Positions 50,834-59,328 of a stretch of 64,000 nt of DNA are shown here, one piece after another. Location of the stretch: assembly GCA_036399775.1 (NCBI GenBank), contig DASWMJ010000075.1, forward strand, positions 1 to 64,000, read 5' to 3'. Numbering within the stretch: the stretch's first letter is position 1; the number at the start of each line of letters is the position of its first letter. The translations under genes were made by a program, and so were the position numbers. The notes beneath the pieces are model-generated. The model was given only the letters and a program-made list of their open reading frames with translations, did no database searches and was not told where the DNA came from. This stretch comes from JADMIH01 sp036399775 (GTDB lineage Bacteria; Chloroflexota; Chloroflexia; QHBQ01; JADMIH01).

Positions 50834-51065
50834 ACGGCGGCAACCACATGAGGCCAGCCGCCCATCTTACTGATGCTCTTATGCCGCGGCAAAACGACTA
50901 TAAGGACCGGCCAGGCAGTCAGCCTTCACAGATATTACCTCCAATCCTAAACTCCTATCTCCACGTTCATGCTACAGCGCCCATGCTTAAATGAGTGCGG
51001 AGCCGTCCTTGCGGCATAAGAACACGTCGGGGACCTACTCCCCAGGGCTATATAAGGAGGAAGCA
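50834..51065 (+). ncRNA. Structured 5' leader of the osmoprotectant transporter operon
   Basis: The ~230-base leader has no coding frame that I accept, but several helices can be drawn by hand. GGCGGC (50836-50841) pairs with GCCGCC (50857-50862). CTTATGCCGC (50878-50887) pairs perfectly with GCGGCATAAG (51011-51020), extendable to 13 pairs with one A-U and two G-U, closing a ~120-base domain. GGGGA (51029-51033) pairs with TCCCC (51039-51043), just before the AAGGAGG site. This arrangement resembles a riboswitch or protein-binding leader. I do not recognise a known class. A biological ligand is not inferred. Confidence 0.5.
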
Positions 51066-52001
51066 ATGAAGATCAGGATATTAGCGGCAGCGGTACTGGT
51101 GCTTCTCAGCGCCGTGCTATCGGCTTGCGACACAGGGCCTACCGGCCAAGGGCCTGGCGGCCAGGGCAGCCAGCGTAAGGTGGTAGTAAGCTCGAAGAAC
51201 TTCACAGAAGCGGTACTCGTCGGTGAGATGTACGCGCAGGTCTTGGAGAAAGCAGGCATCCCCATCGAGCGCAAGATGAACCTCGGCGGCACCGACGTTG
51301 CCCAGAAAGCCCTCGAAAAGGGCGGGGCAGCCGATGGCATAGACCTCTATCCCGAATATACCGGCACGGGCCTGCTGGCCGTCCTCAAGGGCGAGCCGGA
51401 ATCTGACCCCCAGAAAGTGTACGACACCGTGAAGCAGGGCTACGCCGATAAGTTCAAAATCACCTGGCTCGAACGGTCACCCATGAACGACACCCAGGCG
51501 GTGATTACTACTAAGGAAGTCTCCGACTCGAAGGGTATCAAGACGCTGCAAGACCTGTGCGACAAAGCGGGCGAGCTAACCATGATCGCTCGCGCCGAGT
51601 TCAAGGACCGGCCCGACGCGCTACCCGCCTTGCAGAAGATATACGGCGGTTGCGATTTCAAAGAGATCACGGCAGTCGAGTCGGGCGATCTGGTTTTCGC
51701 CGCGCTCATCAACGGGCAGGCTGACGTAGCCGCCTCCGACAGCACAGCCGGCCCGATTGCCGGCAACGGCCTGGTGCTGCTTGAGGACCCTAAGGGCTAC
51801 GGCGGACCCTACAACATAGCGCCGGTGGTGCGTAACGACGTGCTGGCGATGTACCCCAAGATCGCGGACACGCTAAACTCGCTCTCCCCGAAGATCACCA
51901 CCGAAGAGATAGCGCGCCTCAACTGGGAGGTTGACGGCAAGAAGCGCGAAGTCGCTGACGTCGCCAAGGAGTTCCTCACCGCACAGGGGCTGCTCAAATA
52001 G
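51066..52001 (+). CDS. Osmoprotectant/choline ABC transporter substrate-binding lipoprotein
   Basis: A 311-residue OpuAC/OsmF-family binding protein. A lipoprotein signal (LLSAVLSAC, Cys21) anchors it outside the membrane. The mature part begins KVVVSSKNFTEAVLVGEMYAQ, which is diagnostic of the glycine betaine/choline/carnitine group, and continues DLYPEYTGTGLL and TAGPIAGNGLVLLEDPKGY. The ATG at 51066 has AAGGAGG 6 bases upstream; an open frame from 50991 runs through the structured leader and is not used. The gene order binding protein-ATPase-permease-permease makes a full transporter. Confidence 0.92.
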   Translation: MKIRILAAAVLVLLSAVLSACDTGPTGQGPGGQGSQRKVVVSSKNFTEAVLVGEMYAQVLEKAGIPIERKMNLGGTDVAQKALEKGGAADGIDLYPEYTGTGLLAVLKGEPESDPQKVYDTVKQGYADKFKITWLERSPMNDTQAVITTKEVSDSKGIKTLQDLCDKAGELTMIARAEFKDRPDALPALQKIYGGCDFKEITAVESGDLVFAALINGQADVAASDSTAGPIAGNGLVLLEDPKGYGGPYNIAPVVRNDVLAMYPKIADTLNSLSPKITTEEIARLNWEVDGKKREVADVAKEFLTAQGLLK

Positions 52002-52003
52002 GC

Positions 52004-52096
52004 GAGGGGCCAGGGGTCAGGGATTAGGGGCCAGATGTTACCGCTCGGCACTCGGTACTGATGCCTAACCCCTGACCCCTGATCCCTGATCCCTGA
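52004..52096. repeat. Two (CCCTGAY)n arrays, the second ending at the ATPase start codon
   Basis: GGGGCCAGGGGTCAGGGATT (52004-52024) is the reverse form; 52065-52096 is the direct form, CCCCTGACCCCTGATCCCTG onward. The two can pair. The ATG of the ATPase gene follows the last CCCTGAT with one extra base and no ribosome binding site between. Confidence 0.85.
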
Positions 52097-52097
52097 T

Positions 52098-53114
52098 ATG
52101 GCAACTGACCAGGCACAACTTACTGAGAGAGGCCAACACCAGGCAACCGGCCCGGCTATCGTCTTCGAGCACGTGACGAAGCGCTTCGCTGCCGCTACTC
52201 AGGCTGCGGTAGACGACGTTAGCCTGGAAGTGCGGTACGGCGAATTGGTCGTGTTGCTTGGGCCGTCGGGTTGCGGCAAGACTACCCTCCTCAAGATGGT
52301 CAATCGCCTATACGAGCACGACGCTGGACGCATCCTTATCGAGGGGCGCGAGGCAAACAGCTTCAAAGTCACCGACCTGCGGCGGCGCATCGGCTACGTT
52401 ATACAGAGCACCGGCCTATTCCCCCATATGACCGTAGCCAAAAATGTAGCGACGGTGCCGGAGATGCTGGGCTGGGACAAAGCTCGTATAGACACGCGGA
52501 TTGACGAATTGCTCAACCTCGTCGGCCTCTCCCCCGCAGAGTACCGGCAACGCTACCCGGCGCAACTCTCCGGCGGACAGCAGCAGAGGGTGGGCCTGGC
52601 CCGCGCCCTGGCTGCCGATCCCTCCATCATGCTCATGGACGAGCCATTCGCCGCGATAGATAACATCACCCGCCGCCGCCTGCAAGACGAGCTGCTCCAG
52701 ATCCAGGCAAAAGTACGCAAGACGATACTCTTCGTCACGCACGACGTAGAGGAAGCGATCCGGCTCGCGGACAGGATAACGATAATGCGCAGCGGGCGGG
52801 TGGTGCAGTACGACACCCCTCTCAACATCCTTACCTCACCCGCCGATAGCTTCGTAGCCGACCTTGTTGGCGCGGAGGACGCGCTGAGAAAGCTGGGGCT
52901 GCTATCTGTACAGTCGGTCGCCTTGCTCGGGCCTCCGAGTGGGCCAACCAACAACAGGCCGAGCATACCGGCAAGCAGCACCCTGCGCGAAGCGTTGAGC
53001 CTGCTCCTCACCAGTGGGGCCGACGCGCTAACAGTGGTGGACGCGGATGGGAAGCCCGTCGGGACTGTAGATATGCCCGCCATCAGGCAAGCCACCAGGG
53101 GCGCGGACGCGTAA
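52098..53114 (+). CDS. Osmoprotectant ABC transporter ATP-binding protein
   Basis: A 338-residue ABC ATPase with Walker A GPSGCGKTT, the Q-loop YVIQSTGLFPHMTV, the signature LSGGQQQRVGLARALA, Walker B IMLMDEPF and the switch His in VTHDVEEAI. VFEHVTKRF at the start and a CBS-like C-terminal part (SLLLTSGADALTVVDADGKP) are typical of OpuCA/ProV-type subunits that sense ionic strength. Only one CBS-like half is seen. The start codon abuts a heptamer array. The first permease starts 4 bases after the stop. Confidence 0.93.
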   Translation: MATDQAQLTERGQHQATGPAIVFEHVTKRFAAATQAAVDDVSLEVRYGELVVLLGPSGCGKTTLLKMVNRLYEHDAGRILIEGREANSFKVTDLRRRIGYVIQSTGLFPHMTVAKNVATVPEMLGWDKARIDTRIDELLNLVGLSPAEYRQRYPAQLSGGQQQRVGLARALAADPSIMLMDEPFAAIDNITRRRLQDELLQIQAKVRKTILFVTHDVEEAIRLADRITIMRSGRVVQYDTPLNILTSPADSFVADLVGAEDALRKLGLLSVQSVALLGPPSGPTNNRPSIPASSTLREALSLLLTSGADALTVVDADGKPVGTVDMPAIRQATRGADA

Positions 53115-53118
53115 ACCG

Positions 53119-53808
53119 ATGAGCGACATCACCTCCTATCTCTTCGAGCACTTTGACAGGGTATGGCCCCGCATGCTCGAACACCTCACCATCAGTGGCA
53201 TCTCGCTGGGGATAGCTCTACTGATTGCGCTGCCTCTTGGCCTGCTGATAAGCCGCAAGCAATACCTCGCTACGCCCGTTCTGGTGGTGCTGGGGATAAT
53301 CTACACCATACCCAGCTTCGCCCTGCTCGCTTTCCTGGTGCCCTTCACCGGCATCGGCCCGCGCCCCGCCATTATCGCGCTGACGGCATATTCGCTCGTA
53401 GTGCTGGTACGCAACACGATGGTGGCCTTCAACGGGGTAGACCGGGCGGTCATAGAGGCCGCGCGTGGCATGGGTATGAGCGGGTCGCAACTCCTCTGGC
53501 GTATAGAGTTCCCTCTGGCGTTGCCGGTGATTGTGGCGGGTATGCGTATCGCCACCCTTTCGACGGTGGCCCTGACCACCATCGCCGCCTGGATAGGTGC
53601 CGGGGGCCTCGGCTTGCTCCTGAAGGAGGGCCTCAACAACCCGCCCAAGTTATACGCAGGGGTGATAGCAGTCGGCCTGATGGCGATAGCAGCCGACATC
53701 ATATTCCGGCTAATCGAGCGGCAGGTAGAGGTGCCGCAAGCCGGGAAGGCAAGCCGGAAGGCGACCCTGCCCGTAACCGTGATAGGCATGCACGAGACGG
53801 AAGCATGA
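53119..53808 (+). CDS. Osmoprotectant ABC transporter permease (OpuCB-like)
   Basis: A 229-residue inner-membrane permease with about six membrane helices and the transporter contact loop EAARGMGMSGSQLLWRIEFP, which docks onto the ATPase. LPVIVAGMRIATLSTVALTT and AAWIGAGGLGLLL are family-typical. It starts 4 bases after the ATPase gene, so translation is coupled. A dispersed repeat separates it from the second permease, but no terminator is seen. Confidence 0.93.
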   Translation: MSDITSYLFEHFDRVWPRMLEHLTISGISLGIALLIALPLGLLISRKQYLATPVLVVLGIIYTIPSFALLAFLVPFTGIGPRPAIIALTAYSLVVLVRNTMVAFNGVDRAVIEAARGMGMSGSQLLWRIEFPLALPVIVAGMRIATLSTVALTTIAAWIGAGGLGLLLKEGLNNPPKLYAGVIAVGLMAIAADIIFRLIERQVEVPQAGKASRKATLPVTVIGMHETEA

Positions 53809-53810
53809 AA

Positions 53811-53922
53811 CGTAAAACCCTTAGAAACCTCAGCGTCTCCGCGCCTCTGCGGTTCTATTCACATCATCTTAGCGAACTTTGTGTTCTTTGTGTCTTTGTG
53901 GTTCAATAATCACGTTTCACGC
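53811..53922. repeat. Dispersed MITE-like repeat, CTGCGG/CTTTGTG family, copy 4
   Basis: Reads AACCTCAGCGTCTCCGCGCC, then CTTAGCGAACTTTGTGTTCT. The ends ACGTAAAAC and TCACGTTTCACG are inverted. It sits between two permease genes of one operon, so a transcript would have to read through it. Confidence 0.88.
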
Positions 53923-53925
53923 TGA

Positions 53926-54582
53926 ATGGGACCGGATATGGAACTATTGCGGCAGGCACTTGAATACGCGATGAACCCCAGGAGCGACTTCCTGCGGGCG
54001 GTTGGGGTACACTTGCAGTTGAGCGGGCTGGCCCTCCTGGTGGCCGTGCTGGTGGGAGTACCGCTTGGGGTTTGGATCAGCCGGTTCGATGCGGTAGCCA
54101 GGCTGGTAATCAACGTGGTGGGCATCGTGAGGGTGGTGCCGAGCATCGCTGTGCTATTCCTGCTACTCCCCTCGCAGGGCATAGGGTTCCGCCCGGCAGC
54201 CATCGCGCTCACCTTGCTCGCTATCCCGCCTCTGCTTATCAACACCGCTGCCGGGTTGCGCGGCGTAGACCCTGCCATCAGCGAAGCCGGGCGCGGCATG
54301 GGCATGTCGTACTGGCGGCTGCTGGGGAAGGTGCAACTCCCACTTGCCCTGCCTGTTATACTGGCCGGACTGCGTATCGCGGCGGTTGAAGTGATCGCCA
54401 GCGCCGCGCTAGCAACCCTGATAGGCGGTGGCGGCCTGGGAGACTTCATCGCCGCAGGCCTTACGCTCTCCCGCAACGAAATCTTGCTGGTAGGGGCCAT
54501 CCCAATAGCCCTCATCGCCCTGGCAGCCGAAATCACCTTGAGTTCAATCCAACGCCAAACAATGAAGCACCGCCCCGCATAA
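53926..54582 (+). CDS. Osmoprotectant ABC transporter permease (OpuCD-like)
   Basis: A 218-residue permease with five or six membrane helices and the EAA-type loop SEAGRGMGMSYWRLLGKVQL. It shares the fold and RGMGMS-x-LLxK core with the first permease, as expected for a heterodimeric channel. LRIAAVEVIASAALATLIGG and GLGDFIAAG are typical. The ATG at 53926 or the one 4 codons on could be used. It ends the four-gene transporter operon, interrupted only by the repeat at 53811-53922. Confidence 0.9.
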   Translation: MGPDMELLRQALEYAMNPRSDFLRAVGVHLQLSGLALLVAVLVGVPLGVWISRFDAVARLVINVVGIVRVVPSIAVLFLLLPSQGIGFRPAAIALTLLAIPPLLINTAAGLRGVDPAISEAGRGMGMSYWRLLGKVQLPLALPVILAGLRIAAVEVIASAALATLIGGGGLGDFIAAGLTLSRNEILLVGAIPIALIALAAEITLSSIQRQTMKHRPA

Positions 54583-54629
54583 ACATTAAGCAATAACGCA
54601 ATACGCAATACAATCAAGGAGCAACAACT

Positions 54630-55574
54630 TTGACCGACAAGCAAATCACAATCATGGCCGTCCACGCCCACCCTGACGACGAGGTAGTATTCACAGGTGG
54701 CACCCTGGCCCTCTACCGCGACAAGGGAGTGCGGACGGTGCTGGTCACGGCCACCAACGGGGAGGAAGGCGAGATACACGACCCCGATCTCGACGCGGAA
54801 GAAGCGCGGCCACGCCTGGGCGAGATACGCCGTGAGGAGCTACGGCGCGCGGTCGAATTGCTGGACGTTAGCCACCTCGAAATGCTGAATTACCGCGACT
54901 CCGGCATGGCAGGCACCGACGCCAACAGCCGCCCCGACAACTTTCACAACACCGACCGTGAGGAGACCACCCGCAAGCTCGTGGCGCTGGTGCGGCAGTA
55001 CAAGCCCCACATCCTGATTACCTATGACGAGTTCGGCGCTTACGGCCACCCCGACCACATAGCCTGCAACGTCATCACCGAGGCGGCCTTTGAGAAAGCA
55101 GGCGACCCGGCGTACCGCCCGGAGTTGGGAGAACCCTGGCAGCCCAAGAAGCTATATTACACCCACTGGCCGGAAGATAACTGGAAGAAGGCGCGGGAGA
55201 TGTTTTTGGAGCGCGGCCTGAAATGGCCCTGGGACGAAGAAGAGCAACAGCAAGCCGATACCGACCCTGAGCACCAGAGCACCGAGGAGGGTGTAGCCGA
55301 GCTACAGGAGGATTTGGAAAAAGCCGAGGAACAGGGCAAGCCTCCTCCCTACGTGCCGCCGCCCGTCACCACGCGCATAGACGTGCGAAGCATGTTCCAG
55401 AAGAAGCGCGACGCCACGGTGGTCCACCGCACCCAGTTCGCCCCCGATGGCCTCTTCATGACCATACCGGAAGACATCGCCCAACTGGTGTTCGGCGAGG
55501 AGCACTACAGTCTGGTAAAGAGCCACGTACCCGCGCCGGAGCAGGAGGACGATATTCTAGCCGGGCTAGAATAG
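54630..55574 (+). CDS. LmbE/PIG-L-type N-acetylglucosaminyl deacetylase (Mca/MshB-like)
   Basis: A 314-residue zinc hydrolase with the family motifs AVHAHPDDEVVFTGGTLALY near the N-terminus and YDEFGAYGHPDHIA further on, supplying the His-Asp-His metal ligands. The length and the inserted Glu/Gln-rich segment (~195-250) resemble Mca/MshB enzymes of low-molecular-weight thiol metabolism more than short BshB. Substrate is not certain. The start is TTG at 54630 with AAGGAG 8 bases upstream. It converges on the parvulin gene across a perfect palindromic terminator. Confidence 0.85.
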   Translation: MTDKQITIMAVHAHPDDEVVFTGGTLALYRDKGVRTVLVTATNGEEGEIHDPDLDAEEARPRLGEIRREELRRAVELLDVSHLEMLNYRDSGMAGTDANSRPDNFHNTDREETTRKLVALVRQYKPHILITYDEFGAYGHPDHIACNVITEAAFEKAGDPAYRPELGEPWQPKKLYYTHWPEDNWKKAREMFLERGLKWPWDEEEQQQADTDPEHQSTEEGVAELQEDLEKAEEQGKPPPYVPPPVTTRIDVRSMFQKKRDATVVHRTQFAPDGLFMTIPEDIAQLVFGEEHYSLVKSHVPAPEQEDDILAGLE

Positions 55575-55580
55575 AAATAA

Positions 55581-55636
55581 GCAAGAAAAGAAGCCCACTC
55601 GCGGGAGATCTCCCGCGAGTGGGCTTCTTTTCTTGC
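55581..55636. terminator. Perfect 56-base palindrome, bidirectional terminator
   Basis: Two 28-base arms (55581-55608 and 55609-55636) meet with no loop. The core is CCCACTCGCGGGAGA with its complement, flanked by A- and T-rich tracts. It lies between two convergent genes. Confidence 0.92.
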
Positions 55637-55643
55637 TGACTAA

Positions 55644-56597
55644 CTACTTTGTGCGCTTGATAATGTGGAAGCCGAAGGGGCTGGTGTTGGGGTCGTAGTC
55701 GGCTATGCCTATCTCGCCTACTTTGAGCGCGAAGCCCACGTCGCCGAAGGCCGGTACCATCCCCCGCCGTTCAAACTCGCCCGCCCCCTGTGGCTGCACG
55801 CCTATGTTAGCCAGGCTATATATGCCGGGAGGCGAATCATCCGTGAACTCGGTCACCAGTTTGTCGAAGTCCTCTCCTGCTTTGGCCCTGTTCAACAGGT
55901 CGTAGGCGAGGGTTTTTGCTTGCTCTTGCGTGCGCTCTGTGGCTTTTGGCGGCGCTCCCCTGCCGGTGAAGCCAACCGCGTCCTTGAAGCCGATGAGGAT
56001 GTGCTGGACTGTGATGTGGTCATCCTGGCCCGCGGGCTTTGGCTCAGGCGTGGGAGGCGGCGGTGGCGTCACGCGCTTGATGATGTGGTAGCCGAAGGGG
56101 CTGGTGTTGGGGTCGTAGTCGGCTATGCCTATCTCGCCTACTTTGAGGCCGAAGCCTACGTCCCCGAAGGCAGACACCATCTGGTTACGCGGGTACTCGT
56201 TCTTAGACGTGGGAGCCACTCCATTGTTTGCCAGGCTATATATGCCGGGGGGCGAGTCGTCTGTGAACTCCACCACCAGCTTGTCGAAGTCCTCGCCCGC
56301 CTTTACCCTGCTCAACAGGTCATAGGCCAGTTTGCGGGCATCCTCCTGGGTGCGGGTAGCGGCTTTCGGAGGTGCCTGCCCCTGGAAGCCTACTGCATCT
56401 TTGAAGCCGATGAGGATGTGCTGGACGGCGATATGCTCGTCCTGCCCGGCGGTGTTCTGCCCAGGCGTGCTCATGGGTACACTCTCCACAGGGACAGCAG
56501 GCGTGGCAGTACTCTGCGCGGCATTCTCTCCCCCACAAGCGACAAGCGTCGCGGCCAATAAAACGAGCATAAAAATGCTCAGTAAAAACCTCTTCAA
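55644..56597 (-). CDS. Lipoprotein with two tandem parvulin-like (PpiC) domains
   Basis: A 317-residue lipoprotein: a hydrophobic leader with lipobox LVAC (Cys21), a Thr/Pro/Gln-rich spacer, then two near-identical rotamase-type domains of ~120 residues joined by PPPPPTPEPKPAGQ. Both contain VQHILIGFKDAVGF, AGEDFDKLV, EFTDDSPPGIYSLAN, FGDVGF and SPFGYHIIKR. Parvulins are peptidyl-prolyl isomerases that help fold exported proteins. The bases of the two copies are also nearly identical (for example 55678-55730 and 56098-56150), so the duplication is recent or kept by conversion. The TTG at 56597 has AGGAGG 5 bases upstream. A -10 at 56632-56637 lies inside the longer open frame. Confidence 0.87.
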   Translation of the reverse strand: MKRFLLSIFMLVLLAATLVACGGENAAQSTATPAVPVESVPMSTPGQNTAGQDEHIAVQHILIGFKDAVGFQGQAPPKAATRTQEDARKLAYDLLSRVKAGEDFDKLVVEFTDDSPPGIYSLANNGVAPTSKNEYPRNQMVSAFGDVGFGLKVGEIGIADYDPNTSPFGYHIIKRVTPPPPPTPEPKPAGQDDHITVQHILIGFKDAVGFTGRGAPPKATERTQEQAKTLAYDLLNRAKAGEDFDKLVTEFTDDSPPGIYSLANIGVQPQGAGEFERRGMVPAFGDVGFALKVGEIGIADYDPNTSPFGFHIIKRTK

Positions 56598-56631
56598 TAT
56601 TTCCTCCTGGTTCATGGGACGTGTTTCGCGT

Positions 56632-56637
56632 ATTATA
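56632..56637 (-). promoter_or_regulatory. -10 element of the parvulin lipoprotein gene
   Basis: A perfect TATAAT on the minus strand, 35 bases upstream of the chosen TTG. The -35 is not recognisable. Confidence 0.55.
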
Positions 56638-56755
56638 CAGTCTACCACGCCGGCGCGGGCGATGTCCAGCATTATCTGCATAGCGGCTTGAGCAACCGCA
56701 TCTAAATCGCACGCATAGAAGACACTCTACCCATTAGCAAAGCCCGCTCCCCTTT

Positions 56756-56872
56756 GTCATTCTGAGCGTAGCGAAGAATCTCGTCCCTCGCGTATCCTCT
56801 TGCCTTTGATTTTAGGGACTTACAATAAGCATCTACGCGTGGAGCGAGATTCTTCGCTACGCTCAAAATGAC
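56756..56872. repeat. Palindromic repeat, GTCATTCTGAGCG family, copy 2
   Basis: Arms of ~38 bases (56756-56793 and 56835-56872) start GTCATTCTGAGCGTAGCGAA and share their inner CTTACAATAAGCATC with the copy at 20.7 kb. A GCATCTAAAT fragment of the CTTGGCG element flank is just upstream at 56699-56708. Confidence 0.9.
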
Positions 56873-56941
56873 ATTGTTTGACTTGGCACCTGCTCAGTTT
56901 CGATGCGTATGCCAATATGACTGTTAGCAGGCAATTCTTCT

Positions 56942-57038
56942 AACCGCCAAGAGTTTTTTTGTTTGTGTTTCGGTATAATATTCTAATGCCTGACCGGCTA
57001 TTCTTATATGGTCTTGGCGTCTTTGCGTCTTGGCGGTT
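56942..57038. repeat. CTTGGCG inverted repeat, short copy, upstream of the ECF sigma gene
   Basis: AACCGCCAAGAG (56942-56953) and TCTTGGCGTCTTTGCGTCTT onward to 57038 flank a stretch with a T-run and a TATAAT (56974-56979) on the plus strand. That TATAAT might be a promoter for the sigma gene ~180 bases downstream, but its -35 is poor. The rest of the 56682-57159 gap has no gene. Confidence 0.78.
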
Positions 57039-57159
57039 TGCCTTTGATAGAAGGTTGGCTATAGAAGATTTGAAGGGTTTACTCACCCGCGAGGTATATA
57101 GTAGAAGGACCAGGACCGCCACAGGCGGTGCCACGAGAATGCCGGCCTGAGGTAGCTGA

Positions 57160-57726
57160 ATGACGGGAGATTATCTGACGCTCAATCAAGAAGCGGTGCA
57201 AACTGTCTCCTTCGATGTAGTATTTAACCTCCACCGTGACTACGTATACGGCCTGGTGCATGCCCTTGTGGGCAACACGCAGGACGCCGAGGACGTTACC
57301 CAGGACGTATTCCTGCGGGTGTACAAGTCGCTTCACTCCTACGACTCTGAGCGCGCCGCTATACGCACATGGCTGACGCGCGTTGCCGTGAACGCCTGCC
57401 ACACGCACAAGCGGCGCAACTTCTTCCGCAACCTGTGGCAGCGATTGCCCGATGGCAACGATGAGGGCCAGGATTTTATAGACCCGTCGTCCTGGGGCGC
57501 GCCCGAAGACCACGCTCTGCAAAACGAGATGCGCCGGATAGTGCAGGAGACGCTGGGTAAGCTGCGCCTTGAGCACCGCACCGTGCTCGTGCTGCACTAT
57601 TACCTCGACCTGTCATGCCCAGAGATCGCGGGCATACTCGAATGCCCGGAAGGTACGATCTATTCGCGCCTCCACTACGCCCGCCGCCTGGTGCAGGCGC
57701 AGTTGAGCGCGGCGCATAAATCGTGA
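57160..57726 (+). CDS. ECF RNA polymerase sigma factor
   Basis: A 188-residue ECF sigma factor. Region 2 is LHRDYVYGLVHALVGNTQDA and EDVTQDVFLRVYKSL; region 4 is LRLEHRTVLVLHYYLDLSCPEIAGIL with PEGTIYSRLHYARR. GAGG lies 7-8 bases before the ATG. The stop codon overlaps or nearly overlaps the anti-sigma gene, the usual arrangement for a factor kept inactive by a membrane partner. It differs from the sigma factor at 50 kb in lacking the long N-terminal extension. Confidence 0.92.
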   Translation: MTGDYLTLNQEAVQTVSFDVVFNLHRDYVYGLVHALVGNTQDAEDVTQDVFLRVYKSLHSYDSERAAIRTWLTRVAVNACHTHKRRNFFRNLWQRLPDGNDEGQDFIDPSSWGAPEDHALQNEMRRIVQETLGKLRLEHRTVLVLHYYLDLSCPEIAGILECPEGTIYSRLHYARRLVQAQLSAAHKS

Positions 57727-57737
57727 AGAGAACACCT

Positions 57738-59219
57738 ATGAAGATAAACTGCACGCGATTCGATAAGCTAAAGGAAGCCTACGTAGACGGCAGGCTTGAC
57801 CCCGAAGGCCAGGCAGCCCTCAAGGCCCACGCGGAAGCGTGCGCTGCGTGCCGCCGCAGCCTCGCGCTGGCTTATCAGGTGAAAGCCAACATGGGAGGCG
57901 CGGTGAAGGCTGCCCTAGGGCATCCCTCCCTCTCGCCCCCCCGTGCTGCGGCCCTGCAAGCCCAGTTGGACAAGCGCATCGCCCGATCTCGCAACGCGAC
58001 TATCCGCCGGCCCGCCCTGGCTGTGGTAGTCATCGCGCTGGTGATAGCCTCCACTACGATCAGCAGCGCGCCCCTTGATTTCCTGCGATCCCTGCTGGGG
58101 CTAGACAAGCCGCCCATCGTGAATCCAGTGCCCGTACCCGGCACTATCGAGCCTATAGTCACAAGCACGCCCGGCACGCGCCCCCGGCCAACCCAACCCG
58201 CAAATGCCACCTGGACGGCGGAACCTACCCGCGAGTCTATCTTCCCGCAGCTGCCAGGGCCAACCCAAGAGACCTATCTTCCCGTGCCTTCTACCGCAGG
58301 CCCGGTCGGGTCGCCGCCTGCCACATCGGTACCGAGCAGTGGCGCGCCAAAGGCTAGCCCGGTACGAAGGCCCGCAGGCGCTCCTGGTGCCACAGGCACG
58401 CCCAAACCTGGAACTGCTCCAAAATCTCCTGGTAGCTCAGGCGTGCAGCCCACGAGCGTAAGTCAATCTGAAAGCGGGCCGGACCCAACATCCACTAAGC
58501 GAGGCGGGGAGCCTGCGCCCACTTCGGTAGCTACGAGCGTACCTGAGTCTGACAGAGGGGCACGACCAACAAATGTGCCGGAACCGTCCCCCACGATGCG
58601 TGTCACTACTATACCCGTGTCCAGCAATACACCCTTTAGTACCCACGAGCCACGACCCACATCTACGTCCACTCCTACAAACGTCCCTGAGCCAACGCGC
58701 CCGGTGAGGCCGACCAGCCAGCCTGAGCCTACCTCAACTCACGCGCCGGTGCCGACGCCTACTCCCCAACCGACCGCGATGCCGCTACCAACCCGCACGC
58801 CGGAACCAATACCAACGGCGAGACCTACCAGGACACCGCGGCCTACGCTCACACCACGCCCAACCGAAGAACCCACTCCCACCTGGACGCCGGAACCGAC
58901 CAACGTGCCTGAGCCTACGCGCACGCCACAACCTACAAGCACGCCAGTCGAGCCATCACCCACACCGACAGCCGCTCACCCACCTGCTGAGCCAAGCCCT
59001 ACGGCTACGGCGCGCCCCACCGAAAACGTACCGCCCCCGACCCGCACACCACGTCCTACAGACGTAGTCCCGCCAACCTGGACGCCCCGCCCGACCCGCA
59101 CCCCGGAGCTTACCCGCACGCCCCACCCTACCCACGAGCCTCCGCCCCAACCCTTCCCTACGCGCACGCCCGGCCTCCCAGGCACAAACCTTCCCACACC
59201 CACGCCACACTGGCCCTGA
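57738..59219 (+). CDS. Zinc-finger anti-sigma factor with a long Pro/Thr-rich outer tail
   Basis: A 493-residue protein that starts with the ZAS zinc motif HAEACAACRR (His31, Cys35, Cys38, with Cys5 upstream), which marks ECF anti-sigma factors. One membrane helix follows at ~91-109 (LAVVVIALVIASTTISS). The remaining ~380 residues, predicted outside the cell, are almost pure Pro/Thr/Arg/Glu repeats of the type PTRTPEPT. That tail may span or bind the cell wall and sense envelope state, which is inference. A GTG at 57723, overlapping the sigma stop, is an alternative start; the ATG at 57738 has AAGAGA 7 bases upstream. Together the two genes form an envelope-sensing unit. Confidence 0.88.
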   Translation: MKINCTRFDKLKEAYVDGRLDPEGQAALKAHAEACAACRRSLALAYQVKANMGGAVKAALGHPSLSPPRAAALQAQLDKRIARSRNATIRRPALAVVVIALVIASTTISSAPLDFLRSLLGLDKPPIVNPVPVPGTIEPIVTSTPGTRPRPTQPANATWTAEPTRESIFPQLPGPTQETYLPVPSTAGPVGSPPATSVPSSGAPKASPVRRPAGAPGATGTPKPGTAPKSPGSSGVQPTSVSQSESGPDPTSTKRGGEPAPTSVATSVPESDRGARPTNVPEPSPTMRVTTIPVSSNTPFSTHEPRPTSTSTPTNVPEPTRPVRPTSQPEPTSTHAPVPTPTPQPTAMPLPTRTPEPIPTARPTRTPRPTLTPRPTEEPTPTWTPEPTNVPEPTRTPQPTSTPVEPSPTPTAAHPPAEPSPTATARPTENVPPPTRTPRPTDVVPPTWTPRPTRTPELTRTPHPTHEPPPQPFPTRTPGLPGTNLPTPTPHWP

Positions 59220-59258
59220 TAATAGTGGCCTGCTGAGATGCCGACATTGATAGCTAGT

Positions 59259-59304
59259 CACATAGCAAGAGGAGAGAGTCGTCGCTCTCTCCTCTTGCTA
59301 TGTG
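59259..59304. terminator. Hairpin between the anti-sigma and PIN genes
   Basis: A perfect 20-base stem (59259-59278, core AGCAAGAGGAGAGAG, with 59285-59304) and 6-base loop lie between convergent genes and can end both transcripts. Confidence 0.88.
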
Positions 59305-59328
59305 AACGCTTTGCGTTTCTTCCGTCCG

